Positions 1 through 10,176 of a stretch of DNA of 64,000 bases are shown here, one piece after another. The notes under the pieces are model-generated. The model was not told the origin of the DNA. It ran no database searches and saw only the letters and a list, made by a program, of their open reading frames with translations. Each line of letters begins with the position of its first letter. Positions within the stretch are counted from its first letter, which is position 1. The stretch spans positions 1 to 64,000 of the forward strand of contig VCJN01001300.1 in NCBI GenBank assembly GCA_006384855.1. Direction: 5' to 3'. Origin of the DNA: Tetraselmis striata (Eukaryota; Chlorophyta; Chlorodendrophyceae; Chlorodendrales; Chlorodendraceae). Position numbers and translations under genes: made by a program.

Positions 1-698
1 GTGCAAGCCAATAATAACTGCATACCGTAGCCACGTGAATGAATGTAACAGTTTGCCATGGGGGCTTTCCAAGCTTGCAGGAAATGGGGGTGCGTGGTAT
101 TAAGTATATAGTGTGACAACATGGACATTAGTATCATTTAATGTGTTTGAGGCGGTGCCAACCAAATGGACAGTTGCAGCTGGTGCAAATTTTTGGTGTA
201 CAGCTTGATTGGCCCAGATTATGACCTACAAATGCTAGGGCAGCAAGTACCCATGTCCAGCCTAGCCTGTTCGCTCCACAGTGCACTTCTATTCCGACAT
301 GATACACGTAGGATTAATGGGCGGGTATCGCCAAGTATCGATGATAACTAGATGTATGTGCATGCAAACTCAGCGGGAAGGTGTGCAAACAATGAATAGA
401 TGTACAGGCTCTTGTAACAGCGCGGCTCCTGCACATGTCAAACGCCCATACCACAATTCCTAGGCAGAACTGAAGAAAGTATGCATCAAGTCCGCATTTC
501 CGACTTCGGGGCACCGCGCGCGGTAGGTCATATTTTAACTCGTAAGTTTCAAAATAATTGTAAATGTACAGGTGTACATTCGCGGCGGTCATACAAGTTT
601 GTAACCTGTCGCTATTTATAGCCTGTCTGCGAATGGTCGTAATTTAAAAGGATTATACCTTTATTCGGTATTCCTTTCATCCTCAGCCACAAAGATAT

Positions 699-883
699 GA
701 TCTAAACTAGTTTATGGGGTTTCCATCCTTGACCTAACCGTTTTGTAGCTACAAGTGCTGCGCAATGGTACGGGAACTAGTAACTGTTGTTGCGCCCTTG
801 TTGGGTGCAGCACGAGTAGACATAAAAGCAGCCAGAACAGCTGAGCCTGCCATCTTCCAGTTTTCGATGCGTTCCACGCAGCG
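699..883 (+). repeat. Split direct repeat A1 of the tyrosine-recombinase retroelement
   Basis: 185 bp beginning GATCTAAACTAG and ending CCACGCAGCG. It is identical to A2 at 3598-3782 except for one base (866 versus 3765). It lies at the left edge of the element, against the empty-site sequence known from copy 2. Confidence 0.9.
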
Positions 884-1093
884 ATGTAAAAACTGTCTCG
901 TAACCAGTTGCGAGCAAGGTCACCCCAGGTTGTTCAAGACCACACCCGGCTCGCCATCCGAGTGTGATATTCTCGTCCGTACGTCCGTGCGTTACTATGT
1001 CAGATGGAGAAGAACCCGTCGTTGAGCCGACGCTAAAGTCGTTGCAAGCAGATGTGCGTGCATTGGCTACGGCTGTAGCCCAATTGACGGCTC

Positions 1094-1855
1094 GTGAGCG
1101 TGTTGTTGATGGAGAAGGGGCACATGGCTCTCGCTCCGGGCAGCGCATCGCGGGACAGCCGACAGGCAGCGGGGGAGCCGCAGAGCGCCCCCGCCGACTT
1201 GCTAGAGCTAGCCCAGAGCGGCCGTGTCGGAGCAAAATCCGTGAGTGCCGAGGATGACTACCTCGCGGTGCCAGAATTACTGCAGAGAGCAGAGTCTGGT
1301 TATGAGGCCGTTCGACCGGTCAGCCGAGTGCCTGGACTCTTTCCCTTGAGCACCGACCTAACGAACGAGTACCTCAAGCAGGATGACCGGCGTCTGCCGG
1401 CCCAGGAGGAGTACTTGTGGATGTCGTGTTTCGGGGCCCACATGGCCGCGCTTTTCGTGGCTCTCGACGAGCTACTGCCCTACGTCCCTGCCACCAACCA
1501 GGACTTCACCCCCTACCTCGCGAGAGCTCGGAACCACGCCGAGGCCATCGACAAGGCGTTTCGGTTTCGTTTGGCCTTCCTGCGGAGGCTAAATGAGATC
1601 AAGCGTGTCCACGGTGACCAAGGTGTTCTGGATGTGCTGCGAGCCCAGCATTTTCAGCCTGCTTCGGAGCATCTGGGCTCCGCGATCTTTGGGGACCTCA
1701 TGCGTGACTACGAGCGCCGTGTCTTCGAGGCGACCGTAGCCAGCAGCGCGAAAGCAACCGCTACTGCTCGAGTGGTGGCTGCAGCTGCCGGTCGCGGGCG
1801 TGGGCGAGGACGAGGTGGTGGACGTGGGCGTGGCCGCGAAGGTGAGCACGATTGA
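1094..1855 (+). CDS. Gag-like protein of the retroelement
   Basis: 253 codons. Residues 90-225 form a mostly helical, charged region, followed by a Gly/Arg-rich tail (about residues 230-250) typical of nucleic-acid-binding Gag tails. The segment around residues 200-225 (FGDLMRDYERRVFEATVASS) resembles the gag fragment at 47120-47220 (FTELLEIYKDRVYDANIASA), and the block around residues 100-165 resembles 46840-47030. Both therefore appear to be ORF1 of related elements. It stops 36 bp before the recombinase ORF. An overlapping ORF starting at 964 is an alternative 5' part; the true start is uncertain. The role (RNA or DNA packaging) is inferred from position and composition only. Confidence 0.65.
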   Translation: MSVLLMEKGHMALAPGSASRDSRQAAGEPQSAPADLLELAQSGRVGAKSVSAEDDYLAVPELLQRAESGYEAVRPVSRVPGLFPLSTDLTNEYLKQDDRRLPAQEEYLWMSCFGAHMAALFVALDELLPYVPATNQDFTPYLARARNHAEAIDKAFRFRLAFLRRLNEIKRVHGDQGVLDVLRAQHFQPASEHLGSAIFGDLMRDYERRVFEATVASSAKATATARVVAAAAGRGRGRGRGGGRGRGREGEHD

Positions 1856-1891
1856 CGGTGTGGGGCGCCTTTCGTCGGAGCTGCTGGAGCT

Positions 1892-3517
1892 TTGCGAGGC
1901 CACCTTTCGGTGACCGCCGCAAGACGTACCCTTGCAGCTCAACGGCGAGATGAGCGCCCCGTGTTAGGGCATGATCCCCCCACCTTACAGACTTCCTTTA
2001 GACCTTCCTCGGTGCGGCGCTTCTCACAGCTACAGCCGAGTGCGGCTCAACCATCCGCACACCTGCACATGGCGGCTCAACTAACCGCCTCCCGTACCAT
2101 TCCACCGCTGTGTCCGTCGGTTGTTACACTACGTGTTACAACTGGTTCGCAACGACCAAGTTTCGCGCGAGTACGTTACGCACGAGACATGCGCTACGAG
2201 CGCGAAGGGCGCGCAGGGCGGCCCTCTTACCTGAACCTAGCCCCGCAAACCCGTACCGATGCTACTGCAAACCCGTCCAGCAACTACCGGCCAACCGCCG
2301 GGAACCTAACTGCTGCTGCCGAGTACTTTGCGAACAGTAGTCGTACCGGTGGAACTCTGTCAGTAAAACGACGCACTTACGTAATTGACGAGCCCGAAGC
2401 CGTCGCTCCCTGGGCTGCTTCCTTGCGAGCTCGGCTGCAGGACGCGTTCGGCTCAGGCGAGCTGGGCCAGCGCACGCTCGACCTACTCTCCAGCTCCCTC
2501 AGCCCTCAGACACTCAAGAGCTATGCCGGCCGGCTGTCTCAGTTCGCGGAGTTCTGTCACGACTCCGAGAACATCAGCCCGCTGGAGGCGACTACTGCTA
2601 CTGTCGTTCGGTACGTTGCCTGGATCGGCGAGCGGGGGCATATCGCCGCTAAGTCACTGCAACCTTACCTGTCTGCGATCAACACGTTCTTCGAGCTGCA
2701 CAACCTCGACCCAATCGCCAAGGACAGCCTGCACTTAACTTCAGCAAGGCGTGGGCTGATGCTGCGTCAGCGCCGACTGGACGCTGCCCCTTTGCGTGTC
2801 CCTCTGCCTGCGGATGTAGCTTACCGCTTCGTCACAAAGGCCGAGCTGATTGTGTCTGCTCCCTACCCAGAGTACCACCACAACTTCCGGGCCCTCTTGG
2901 CCTCGGTTGTCAACTTTATGTTCTTTGCCAGGGGCCTTACTGGCGTGTCCTGTCGAGTGCGAGACGTGCGTGTCGACGACTACAACATCACCCTGCAAGT
3001 GTACCGCGAGAAGGGTCGCGCTGGCCGACGGGGACCCGACGACCTGCGCGTACTTCTCCTTCCGGTGTCCGAGCACCCTCGAGTGGCACGTCTCCTTCAC
3101 CACTTCATCGACAACGTCCAATCTGTCCCCCTGGCTACTGTTGACTTGGCTACATCAAACTTCTGGGCTGTCACTGCGGCCGAGCAGTCGAAACCTTGGA
3201 CTGCGGCTACAATGTCAGACTGGCTGTCTGCAGCCATCAGTCTAGTCAACGCTGCCCCCCCTGCTGGCACTTCCTGGACTTCACACAGTCTTCGCAAGGG
3301 CGCAGCTTCTGCAGCAAACGCCATCGGAGTGCCATTGTCCCACATTCGCTACCAAGGCGGTTGGGCCACTAACTCAGACGTCGTTCTGGACTACATCGAC
3401 CCCAACGTTCTTCCTTCACCTGGCGCATGGTTCTTCTTTGGACACATCGCCCCCCTCCGCCACTTCCAAGTCCAACAGGACTCCGCAGCGGTGGCCTTCC
3501 CAGTGCCTCCTTCATGA
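1892..3517 (+). CDS. Tyrosine recombinase (YR) of the retroelement
   Basis: 541 codons, uninterrupted. The catalytic C-terminal half is recognisable: Arg347 in FFARGLTGVS, a candidate Lys374 in YREKGRAGR, His465-x-x-Arg468 in HSLRKGAAS, Trp491 in GGWATNS and the nucleophile Tyr501 in VLDYIDP. An N-terminal SAM-like DNA-binding region (about residues 195-290) contains SLQPYLSAINTFF, also present in the decayed copy at about 57.75 kb. Residues 1-160 are low-complexity, so translation may start at a later Met. The enzyme is expected to integrate a circular DNA intermediate by strand exchange without target duplication, which agrees with the clean empty site in copy 2. All catalytic positions are present, so the ORF could be functional. 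Confidence 0.85.
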   Translation: MRGHLSVTAARRTLAAQRRDERPVLGHDPPTLQTSFRPSSVRRFSQLQPSAAQPSAHLHMAAQLTASRTIPPLCPSVVTLRVTTGSQRPSFARVRYARDMRYEREGRAGRPSYLNLAPQTRTDATANPSSNYRPTAGNLTAAAEYFANSSRTGGTLSVKRRTYVIDEPEAVAPWAASLRARLQDAFGSGELGQRTLDLLSSSLSPQTLKSYAGRLSQFAEFCHDSENISPLEATTATVVRYVAWIGERGHIAAKSLQPYLSAINTFFELHNLDPIAKDSLHLTSARRGLMLRQRRLDAAPLRVPLPADVAYRFVTKAELIVSAPYPEYHHNFRALLASVVNFMFFARGLTGVSCRVRDVRVDDYNITLQVYREKGRAGRRGPDDLRVLLLPVSEHPRVARLLHHFIDNVQSVPLATVDLATSNFWAVTAAEQSKPWTAATMSDWLSAAISLVNAAPPAGTSWTSHSLRKGAASAANAIGVPLSHIRYQGGWATNSDVVLDYIDPNVLPSPGAWFFFGHIAPLRHFQVQQDSAAVAFPVPPS

Positions 3518-3571
3518 CTTGGCGCTACCTCTTCTCCGTCAATCCACCGCTCTCTGCGTTCGCTCAAGACT

Positions 3572-3903
3572 GGCAAAACCAGACTCAACTTTGAAATGAT
3601 CTAAACTAGTTTATGGGGTTTCCATCCTTGACCTAACCGTTTTGTAGCTACAAGTGCTGCGCAATGGTACGGGAACTAGTAACTGTTGTTGCGCCCTTGT
3701 TGGGTGCAGCACGAGTAGACATAAAAGCAGCCAGAACAGCTGAGCCTGCCATCTTCCAGTTTTCGCTGCGTTCCACGCAGCGCCCCCCCTGACTCCGTTT
3801 TCCCTCCACGCTTTCGCTAAATACCATCCTGCCAATTTCGGCTCTTGACCGTGTAAAACAGCCTGCGCGACCTTTTTGGCAAATCCAGACTCAACTTTGA
3901 AAT
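3572..3903 (+). repeat. B1-A2-B2 right-end repeat block of the retroelement
   Basis: B1 (3572-3597) and B2 (3878-3903) share GGCAAA(A/T)CCAGACTCAACT plus TTGAAAT. A2 (3598-3782) lies directly between B1 and the 95 bp leading to B2. The A2-to-B1 boundary is exact, with no spacer, which is the junction expected of a circular intermediate. Confidence 0.85.
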
Positions 3904-4194
3904 ACATTTTTTTACGCTGATCAGCCAAGGACGGCTCCGCCGCGGCGCCGTCGGTCGATGCGGCGCAACCGTGCAGCAGCAATGCTGGAGGGGGCTTTTG
4001 CTGCTTAGGCACTCGCTGCGGCGGCCTCGAAGCGATTATGATTTGTCGCCGGCACAAACTGGCCGGCCCTTGGCCGTTGCTTGCGCAGGCGAGCCTTGCC
4101 CCTTCACCCTGCCTCAAAGAACGTATCGCTTTCTCGAGCGCCCAGCCTCTCGCAACTGAACATTTGCCGTTGGTTGCGAGCTGCTCGCGAGGTG

Positions 4195-5404
4195 ATGTCC
4201 TTCAAGTTCAACTTCGCGGTGGGCGGCGACAGCGCGGCGGCGGCGGTGGGTGGCGGGCCGGGGCAGCCGGCGGCGGCGGCGGAGCTCAGGCCGTGCGTGG
4301 AGGTGTTTCCGGACGAGGTAGCGCACTCGTACCGGGGGGAGGGGAGGGGGGTTCTAGTGTGTGGGATGGGGCTGTGGCGGCCCGTCTGAGAGCTGATGCC
4401 CTGCGGCAGGCGCAGGCCAGCAGGGAGGCGGAGGTGGAGGAGCACCGAGTGAGTGAGCTCATCATCCTCGCCAAGGTGCCTCTGACCCTACCCGACCCCG
4501 ACCGCACCTGTCTCGATGCCCAGCTTTCGCGGAGCCTTGTGGTGTGACGGCGTGGGTGGGGTTACAGGGCCGGCTGGAGAGCTCGGACGCGAGTCGGCTG
4601 CTGGGCCTCGACGAGCTGGCGGTGGCGGACCTCATCCCGGGGCAGTACGAAGGTACGCCCGAGGCGGAGGCCGAGACGGAAGGGGCGCGACCGCGAGTGG
4701 GCGGGCTGTCGGTGTTCGGTCGCATTGCAGTCGCGAGTTGTCTGATGCTGGAAGGCTATTGGAAGAAGTATCTAGCATTCTCTGCGGCGCGTTCGCCCTG
4801 TCGGTGCTGGCGCGGCGCTAAACATATTGGCATTATATGACATCATTTATAGAATTACTGCCTTACCCCCCCCCCCCCCCCTCTCTTCCACGGGTGTCAT
4901 CCTGCCACCAGGCGGATTCAAGCTGTGGGAAGGCAGCGACGACCTGGTGCGCTGCCTGTGCCTGGAGTGGGGGCTGCAGCGCTCGCCGCTGGACAGCGAC
5001 TTTGAGCCGCCGCCGGAGTGCTCCGGCAAGCGGGTGTGTCCCGCTCAGCCCCCAAGCGCGCTTGCTGCCAGTGAGGGGGCACCGCCGCGCACCCGCCTCC
5101 GACCCTCCAACTCCCTGACGCACCCGTCTCACCCACTGGTGTTTCTCCCCTGGCCGGCCGCTGGCAGGTGCTGGAGCTCGGCTGCGGGCACGGGCTGCCG
5201 GGCGTGTTTGCGGCGCTGGCGGGCGCGGCGGAGGTCTGCTTCGCGGACTTCAACGCGGAGGTGCTGCAGCACCTGACGGCGCCCAATCTGCGCGCCAACC
5301 TGCTGCGCGCCAACCTGGGCCGGCCGCCGCAAGGTTCACTCCCACGCCTGTGGCTTGCGATATACCTCTCCAGCAACACCTCCCACAGGAGGCAGCCTCT
5401 GAAG

Positions 5405-5438
<34 letters not shown>

Positions 5439-6750
5439 TCCACACACACACACCCCACCCCCGCGCCTTCCGTCTGGCGCAGGGCAATGCTCGCCGGCGG
5501 TGCGCTTCTTTTCGGGTGACTGGCTGCGGGTGGCGGAGGCGCTGCGCAGCGAGGCGCCCTTCGACATCATACTGACCTCTGAGACGGTGTACTCCCCCGT
5601 CGACAGCACGCGGCTGCTGCAGGTGCGCCCACCACGTGCCCCCCCCCCCCCCCCCCCCCCGCCCCCCGCTCTCCCCCCCCAACACCCGGATTGGTGAGGT
5701 ATGTAGACACGCAGGTGTGCTCCTCACAAAATGCGTGCGTTTGAGTGTTGCATTGTGTTATGTCACAGCAATATATAGTTCACAATTAAGTGACTCACAA
5801 TGAATAGCTTGTGTGACTATGTATATGTATTATTACATGTTATGATTGTTATCACAACTTATAGCGGATTAAATAAAGCATTTCGCATCATATCATTGCC
5901 ATTATTGTTATTAATATCATACTCTGCCTGCTAAAGCAGTATTGTTGATATGTTGTTTGTATCATGGAGAAATACTATCGATGCTACTCTGAAATAGATG
6001 TTCAGTTTATATCGACGCCAGCTAATACAATCAATGCACTCTTTCCCATTGTGGAGCCGGCCATGTAGTAATGACATGATACACGAATGTACTCCGGCGC
6101 AGGCGCTCGAGCTGCTGGTGCCGGAGGGGCATGCTGCCACCAAGGTCTACGTGGCCGCCAAGTCGTACTACTTTGGCGTCGGCGGCGGGGCGCAGCAGTT
6201 CCGGCAGCTGGCGACCGGCACCGGTGAGTGAGATAGTGGCGCTGGCCCATCGCTGGCCCCTCACTGCGCACGCCAACCTCCAATCAATGCTCTGTTTCTC
6301 AGTCCTCCGGCCGGACGGCAGAGCCAACGCGCTGGGGGTTTCTGCTCCGAAACCATATGTTAACGCCATGCACCTGGCATTGCATGCGCCGCGCTTTTTG
6401 GCGCCGTGGAAACACAGTGTTTCAAATGACCCTAGCATGGGACAAATAATATCATTGATGTATTAGGTTGTGGGTGTAGGGTACTAGGGTTTCCGTTTGG
6501 GTATAATTACGTCTCAACCATAGACATCGAACAAGTCTAACCGTAGCAGCATGATTTTAGCATGATTTTAAATAATGTGATGATGGCACTCCGTTGATGC
6601 TTGTGTAACTTCGGCCACATGGAGGTGACCGTTTTGGCTGACGGGACCGGGTGTGCCGCCGCAGGCAAATTCAGCTGCGAGGGCGTCTACGCGGTGGAGG
6701 ACGGCGCCTCCAACAAGCGCGAGGTGCTCATCCTGCAGCGGCTGCCGTGA
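4195..6750 (+). CDS. METTL18: METTL18/HPM1-like protein-histidine methyltransferase, copy 1
   Basis: Eight exons: 4195-4317, 4410-4448, 4568-4652, 4912-5033, 5168-5333, 5483-5622, 6103-6223, 6665-6750. They sum to 882 nt and code for 293 residues. Seen motifs follow the family order: GGFKLWEG (substrate-side loop), VLELGCGHGLPGV (SAM-binding motif I), FADFNAEVL (acidic motif II), VRFFSGDW, FDIILTSETVYSP (motif IV) and YYFGVGGG near the C terminus. Animal METTL18 and yeast Hpm1 methylate a histidine of ribosomal protein uL3; that role here is inference from family. Introns 3, 5 and 6 contain C runs of about 16, 31 and 20 bases. The start is the first ATG after a short leader and opens an Ala/Gly-rich N terminus. 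It is almost identical to the copy at 11772-14333, with at least two substitutions in exon 6. Confidence 0.9.
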
Positions 6751-7668
6751 TGCAGCAGCCCTGGCGCGGCGGGGGCCTGTGAAGAGTGACAACGGAGGGG
6801 ATATGGGGGCCCAGGAGAGGTGTCAAAAAGGGGGGGGGGGGGGGGGGTGAGAGGACCTAAAGCGGGCCTAAGTTAGACGTGAGGACCTAACGTCAGGACC
6901 TAAAGCAGACCCTCACGTCCAGGCATGGCATCTTGAAAAGCAGTCATTCGAATATGATGAATGCCACAGGCTTTTGGCGAAAGGTGTGTCATGCGTGTAT
7001 AGGCAGTAGTTATACGGACTGGGTGCCCTACGACCAGGTGGTTGCTTCATATAATTGCGCATGCGCTATCTGCAATATGTAAATAAAAACTCACATCATC
7101 TGCCGCCTAATGTGGCATCGGCTCACAGCACAGTGCGACTGCTTGAATGAGACGCGGCGTAGAAAGAGATAGGAGCGCCAGGGCTCAATATATGTACCCA
7201 TGCTGCGCTAATGGCCCAGACCACCACACCGCAAGTCAGCCACAAGTCTGCTTAGTTAGGGTGCTACGCACGCGTCGGCCCCTACGTCTTGCAGCCACTA
7301 CTTCGCCTCCCTACTGTGTGCGCCGCGCAAATGCTGGCGGAAAATAGTGGCGGGGCGGCTGGTGTCGTAGTTATTTTGCGCAGTGCGGGTAAGCGTGGTA
7401 CGCAGTGGTGTTATTCGCAAGGTGGGAGGTTGGATCCTCTATATATTTCAAAAAGTACATGCCTCATTAATATGAGTCGATGATGATATAGGCAGATACA
7501 CTTCAATAACTAAGGAACGGAGTCTGGCTGTATGTATAGTCTTAGTTGATGACAGTATCGTCGGCGAGAGCCGTGTGTCCGTGTGGGGTGCTCACAGCGC
7601 GTAAATCTAGTACATAACATTGTAAAGTTTATTATTTAGTATGATAATTAGAGCGGCGTGCGGGGTAC

Positions 7669-7834
7669 CATCATCGAGCAGGACGTTGCGCGCGTCAACC
7701 ACCGCATGTCGGTTCCAGATTTCCGGGCGATGGGGCGCAGCGTGGAGTGCAAGGTGCTCCACCGCGCGGTCAAGTGGCACCTGGAGGACCGCGTCTTCAT
7801 GGTAGAGGGCAACAAAACGGTGGTTTTCTCGTGA
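7669..7834 (+). pseudogene. Orphan terminal exon of an unknown gene at the duplication junction
   Basis: An open GC-rich frame runs from the breakpoint to TGA at 7832-7834 and ends KWHLEDRVFMVEGNKTVVFS. The codon usage resembles the host exons and differs from the AT-rich flanks. It begins exactly where homology between the two duplicate copies ends, so it is probably the last exon of the gene that lies upstream of copy 1, carried along and cut off from its 5' exons. I do not recognise the family; the segment has the look of a small winged-helix-like C terminus, which is only a guess. Confidence 0.5.
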
Positions 7835-8536
7835 GGCGGGCATTGGGGGGCATCCAATCAAAGGTACAGACTGGGCAAAGCCGTGCAAGCTAATAATAAC
7901 TGCATACCGTAGCCAAGTGAATGAATGTAACAGTTTGCCATGGGGGCTCGCCAAGCTTGCAGATAGGGGGTGCATGGTATTAAGTATATAGTGTGACAAC
8001 ATGGACATTAGTATCATTTAATGTGTTTGAGGCGGTGCCAACCAAATGGACAGTTGCAGCTGGTGCAAATTTTTGGTGTACAGCTTGATTGGCCCAGATT
8101 ATGACCTACAAATGCTAGGGCAGCAGGTGTCCATGTCCAGCCTAGCCTGTTCGCTCCACAGTGCACTTCTATTCCGACATGATACACGTAGGATTAATGG
8201 GCGGGTATCGCCAAGTATCGATGATAACTAGATGTATGTGCATGCAAACTCAGCGGGAAGGTGTGCAAACAATGAATAGATGTATAGGCTCTTGTAACAG
8301 CGCGGCTCCTGCACATGACAAACGCCTACACCACAATTCCTAGGCAGAACTGAAGAAAGTATGCATCAAGTCCGCATTTCCGACTTCGGGGCACCGCGCG
8401 CGGTAGGTCATATTTTTACTCGTAAGTTTCAAAATAATTGTAAATGTACAGGTGTACATTCGCGGCGGTCATACAAGTTTGTACAGTAACCTGTATTTAT
8501 AGCCTGTATGCAAATGGTCGTAATTTAAAAGGATTA

Positions 8537-8572
8537 CCCCCTATATAGGATCGATATTGCTTCGGTTCGGTT
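8537..8572 (+). repeat. Left terminal inverted repeat of the Harbinger element
   Basis: Begins CCCCCTATATAGGATCGATA and continues TTGCTTCGGTTCGGTT. Its inverse complement ends the element at 11436. TTA precedes it. Confidence 0.9.
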
Positions 8573-8723
8573 AAGCGATTTCCCGGTGTTAAGGAATAAA
8601 AAATATTGTACTCGCGAATATCCTAACCGGCTCGGTTTAGCGGCCTTACCGAATCGTCGAATTGACCGTTACCGGGTCGTTGCAACGTCAGCACCTCGGG
8701 GTGCAAGACCACACATTTTCCTT

Positions 8724-8787
8724 AACCGAGAGTCCGGTTAGCCAGCACCCCCCCCGGGGGGGGTGCTGGCTAACCGGACTCTCGGTT
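8724..8787. repeat. Perfect 64-bp palindrome inside the Harbinger element
   Basis: Two 32-base arms with no spacer: AACCGAGAGTCCGGTTAGCC, then AGCA and eight C, followed immediately by eight G and the exact inverse complement. Such a sequence would extrude a cruciform or form a long hairpin in RNA. It lies between the left end and the accessory gene region. Function unknown. Confidence 0.9.
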
Positions 8788-9039
8788 TGAATATTTTTAT
8801 TCCGCGCGCGTGTGAGCGCCATCGCCGCACTTCGGAGTCTCCACCCGCACCCTGTACCTTACCCGCGCCATCGCAGGCACAGTGTCTGGGCAGCAACCCC
8901 CGCCCGACCGCACCGGCGCCCCGCACTTTGACCCACGAAACGCGTGGCGCTTTTGGGCAAGGGCCAGCCGACCGGCCCCGCAGACCGCCCGCCCGCAGTC
9001 CCAGAGCGCGACTCGCCCCTAGAGGCTGACCAAGTCGAT

Positions 9040-9594
9040 CCGGACCTGTTAGGGAGCAGCAGCCCGATAAGGAGGACGAAGACGGAGCTTACGGTTTCGG
9101 CGACAACTCACCCTCCGACAGCGACGGGTCGGGGGGTCTTTGGTCGTGTGGCTCCGACGAAGGTAGTCGCTGCTGCGTTGCTTGCTTGCCTGTCTGTAGT
9201 CTGTACCGCAGCCGCCGCAAGTCGGACTGTCGAGTAAACGAGTGCTCGACCTACCGCAAGTGCCCCCGATGCACGCGCGTTCTCACGAGTCGCGGCGTGC
9301 GTGCTGCCACTCGCAGCCGATTACGCAGGCGCTACCCAGTCTATCCAGGGAAGTCAGCCTGTGAATCCAGTGTATGTCGAAGCGGGCAGTGTTCCGAGGC
9401 TGAGAATGAAGAAGGTGAGGTAGTGTTCCTGCGCGATTGCTGCGCTTGATCCGCCTTTGTTGCATGCCGCCGTGGAGCAGGCAACAAAGGCGTTGAACGG
9501 GGGCGCCCTGGAGTGTGCCACGTATTTGGCGGGCGCTGTCAAGGAGGGCGCCCGCCAGCAAGCTGAAGCCCTGAAGGAGGAAGGCCGGTAGAAT
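9040..9594 (+). CDS. Possible accessory (second) gene of the Harbinger element, partly resolved
   Basis: Coding character shifts between frames, which suggests introns. An acidic stretch around 9057-9160 reads QQPDKEDEDGAYGFGD and continues SPSDSDGSGGLW. A terminal piece at about 9477-9594 reads ATKALNGGALECATYLAGAV, then a charged helical end finishing at TAG 9592-9594. Putative splice sites occur near 9163-9200 and 9320. Harbinger elements normally carry a second gene for a Myb/SANT-like DNA-binding protein, but I do not see a clear Myb motif here. The exon structure is not settled. Confidence 0.35.
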
Positions 9595-9674
9595 AGGGAG
9601 AGGAGGCGCGTATGAACAGGGAGGCTTTCCTCACCGCTCTTTTAATGATACGCCAGGCCATCAGGCCAGCTGCT

Positions 9675-9895
9675 GGAGGTCCTCCGCCTGCCACTGCTTA
9701 TCATGCATTACCATCTGCTGGAGGAGCACCACCTGCGCCTGCTTATCATGCCGGATCACCTGTTGAAGCAACTCCGCCTGCGCCTGCTCATCATCTTGGA
9801 GCACCGCCTGCGCCTATTGACTATGCCGAGCCACTTGCTAGTGGAGTTCCTCCTGCGACTGACTGTCATGCAGGGCATCGTGCTGATGGTATGAG
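9675..9895 (+). repeat. Degenerate about 36-bp tandem repeat within the Harbinger element
   Basis: Six or so units of the type CCTGCTGGAGGACCACCTGC followed by GCCTGCTTATCATGC. They keep an ORF open at 9612-9911 with repeating PPAPAYHAG. This may be the C-terminal part of the accessory gene or a non-coding minisatellite. Confidence 0.6.
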
Positions 9896-10176
9896 TGGCG
9901 ATCAGAAATGAGGCTGATGCTACTGCCGATGATGATGATGATAGAGTGCAACTGATGTAATTACATTATGGACATATAAATCCGTTGGGGGGGGGGGGGG
10001 GGGGGTTGCACACAGACATACACATACGTAGATATGAAAGCCAGCGAGAGATAATCAGAAAGCACTTCCAGGCGGGCGGGAGCGGTGGTGAGTTTGGCTG
10101 ACCAGCAGAGTTATATTGTGTGAAAGCGATACCACTATTAACCTGGTATATAATTTACAAGTCGTTTTCACTGTAG

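Larger units (their letters stand above)
699..3902 (+). mobile_element. Tyrosine-recombinase retroelement (Ngaro/PAT-like split repeats) lacking reverse transcriptase
   Basis: The element is 3.2 kb and has the layout A1 - gag-like ORF - recombinase ORF - B1 A2 B2. A1 (699-883) and A2 (3598-3782) are 185 bp direct repeats with one mismatch. B1 (3572-3597) and B2 (3878-3903) are 26 bp direct repeats with one mismatch. This split-direct-repeat order is typical of Ngaro, PAT and related DIRS-order elements, not of LTR elements. Comparison with the uninterrupted copy 2 around 11480 puts the insertion after CACAAAGATA with no target-site duplication, as expected for recombinase-mediated integration. 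No reverse transcriptase or RNase H lies between the ORFs (gap of 36 bp). Ends are uncertain by one base (a shared T). Confidence 0.85.
1..7668. repeat. Tandem segmental duplication, copy 1 (truncated at the window start)
   Basis: Positions 1-657 match 7883-8533 and 3904-7668 match about 11460-15268 with only scattered substitutions and homopolymer length changes. The two parts are contiguous in the ancestral unit and are separated here by the retroelement at 699-3902. Copy 1 carries the METTL18-like gene at 4195-6750. Homology to copy 2 stops after the shared GGGGTAC at 7662-7668. Copy 1 should begin about 214 bp upstream of the window, because copy 2 begins at 7669. I see no convincing gene in 1-650 or 6850-7660; the 61-codon ORF at 166-351 recurs in copy 2 only because the whole segment is duplicated. 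Confidence 0.95.

Noticed and set aside
166-351. 61-codon ORF conserved at 166-351 and 8046-8231
   Set aside because: It is conserved only because the whole segment is duplicated; composition is unlike host exons and no domain is seen.
699-3782. A1/A2 repeats as LTRs of a conventional LTR retrotransposon
   Set aside because: A2 is internal to the right end (followed by B2), there is no target duplication, no primer-binding site or polypurine tract was seen, and the enzyme is a tyrosine recombinase, not a DDE integrase.
5250-5727. Poly-Pro and poly-Gly ORFs around C runs (also at 12.4, 13.0, 40.2, 60.3 and 62.0 kb)
   Set aside because: They are homopolymers within introns or intergenic DNA read as protein.
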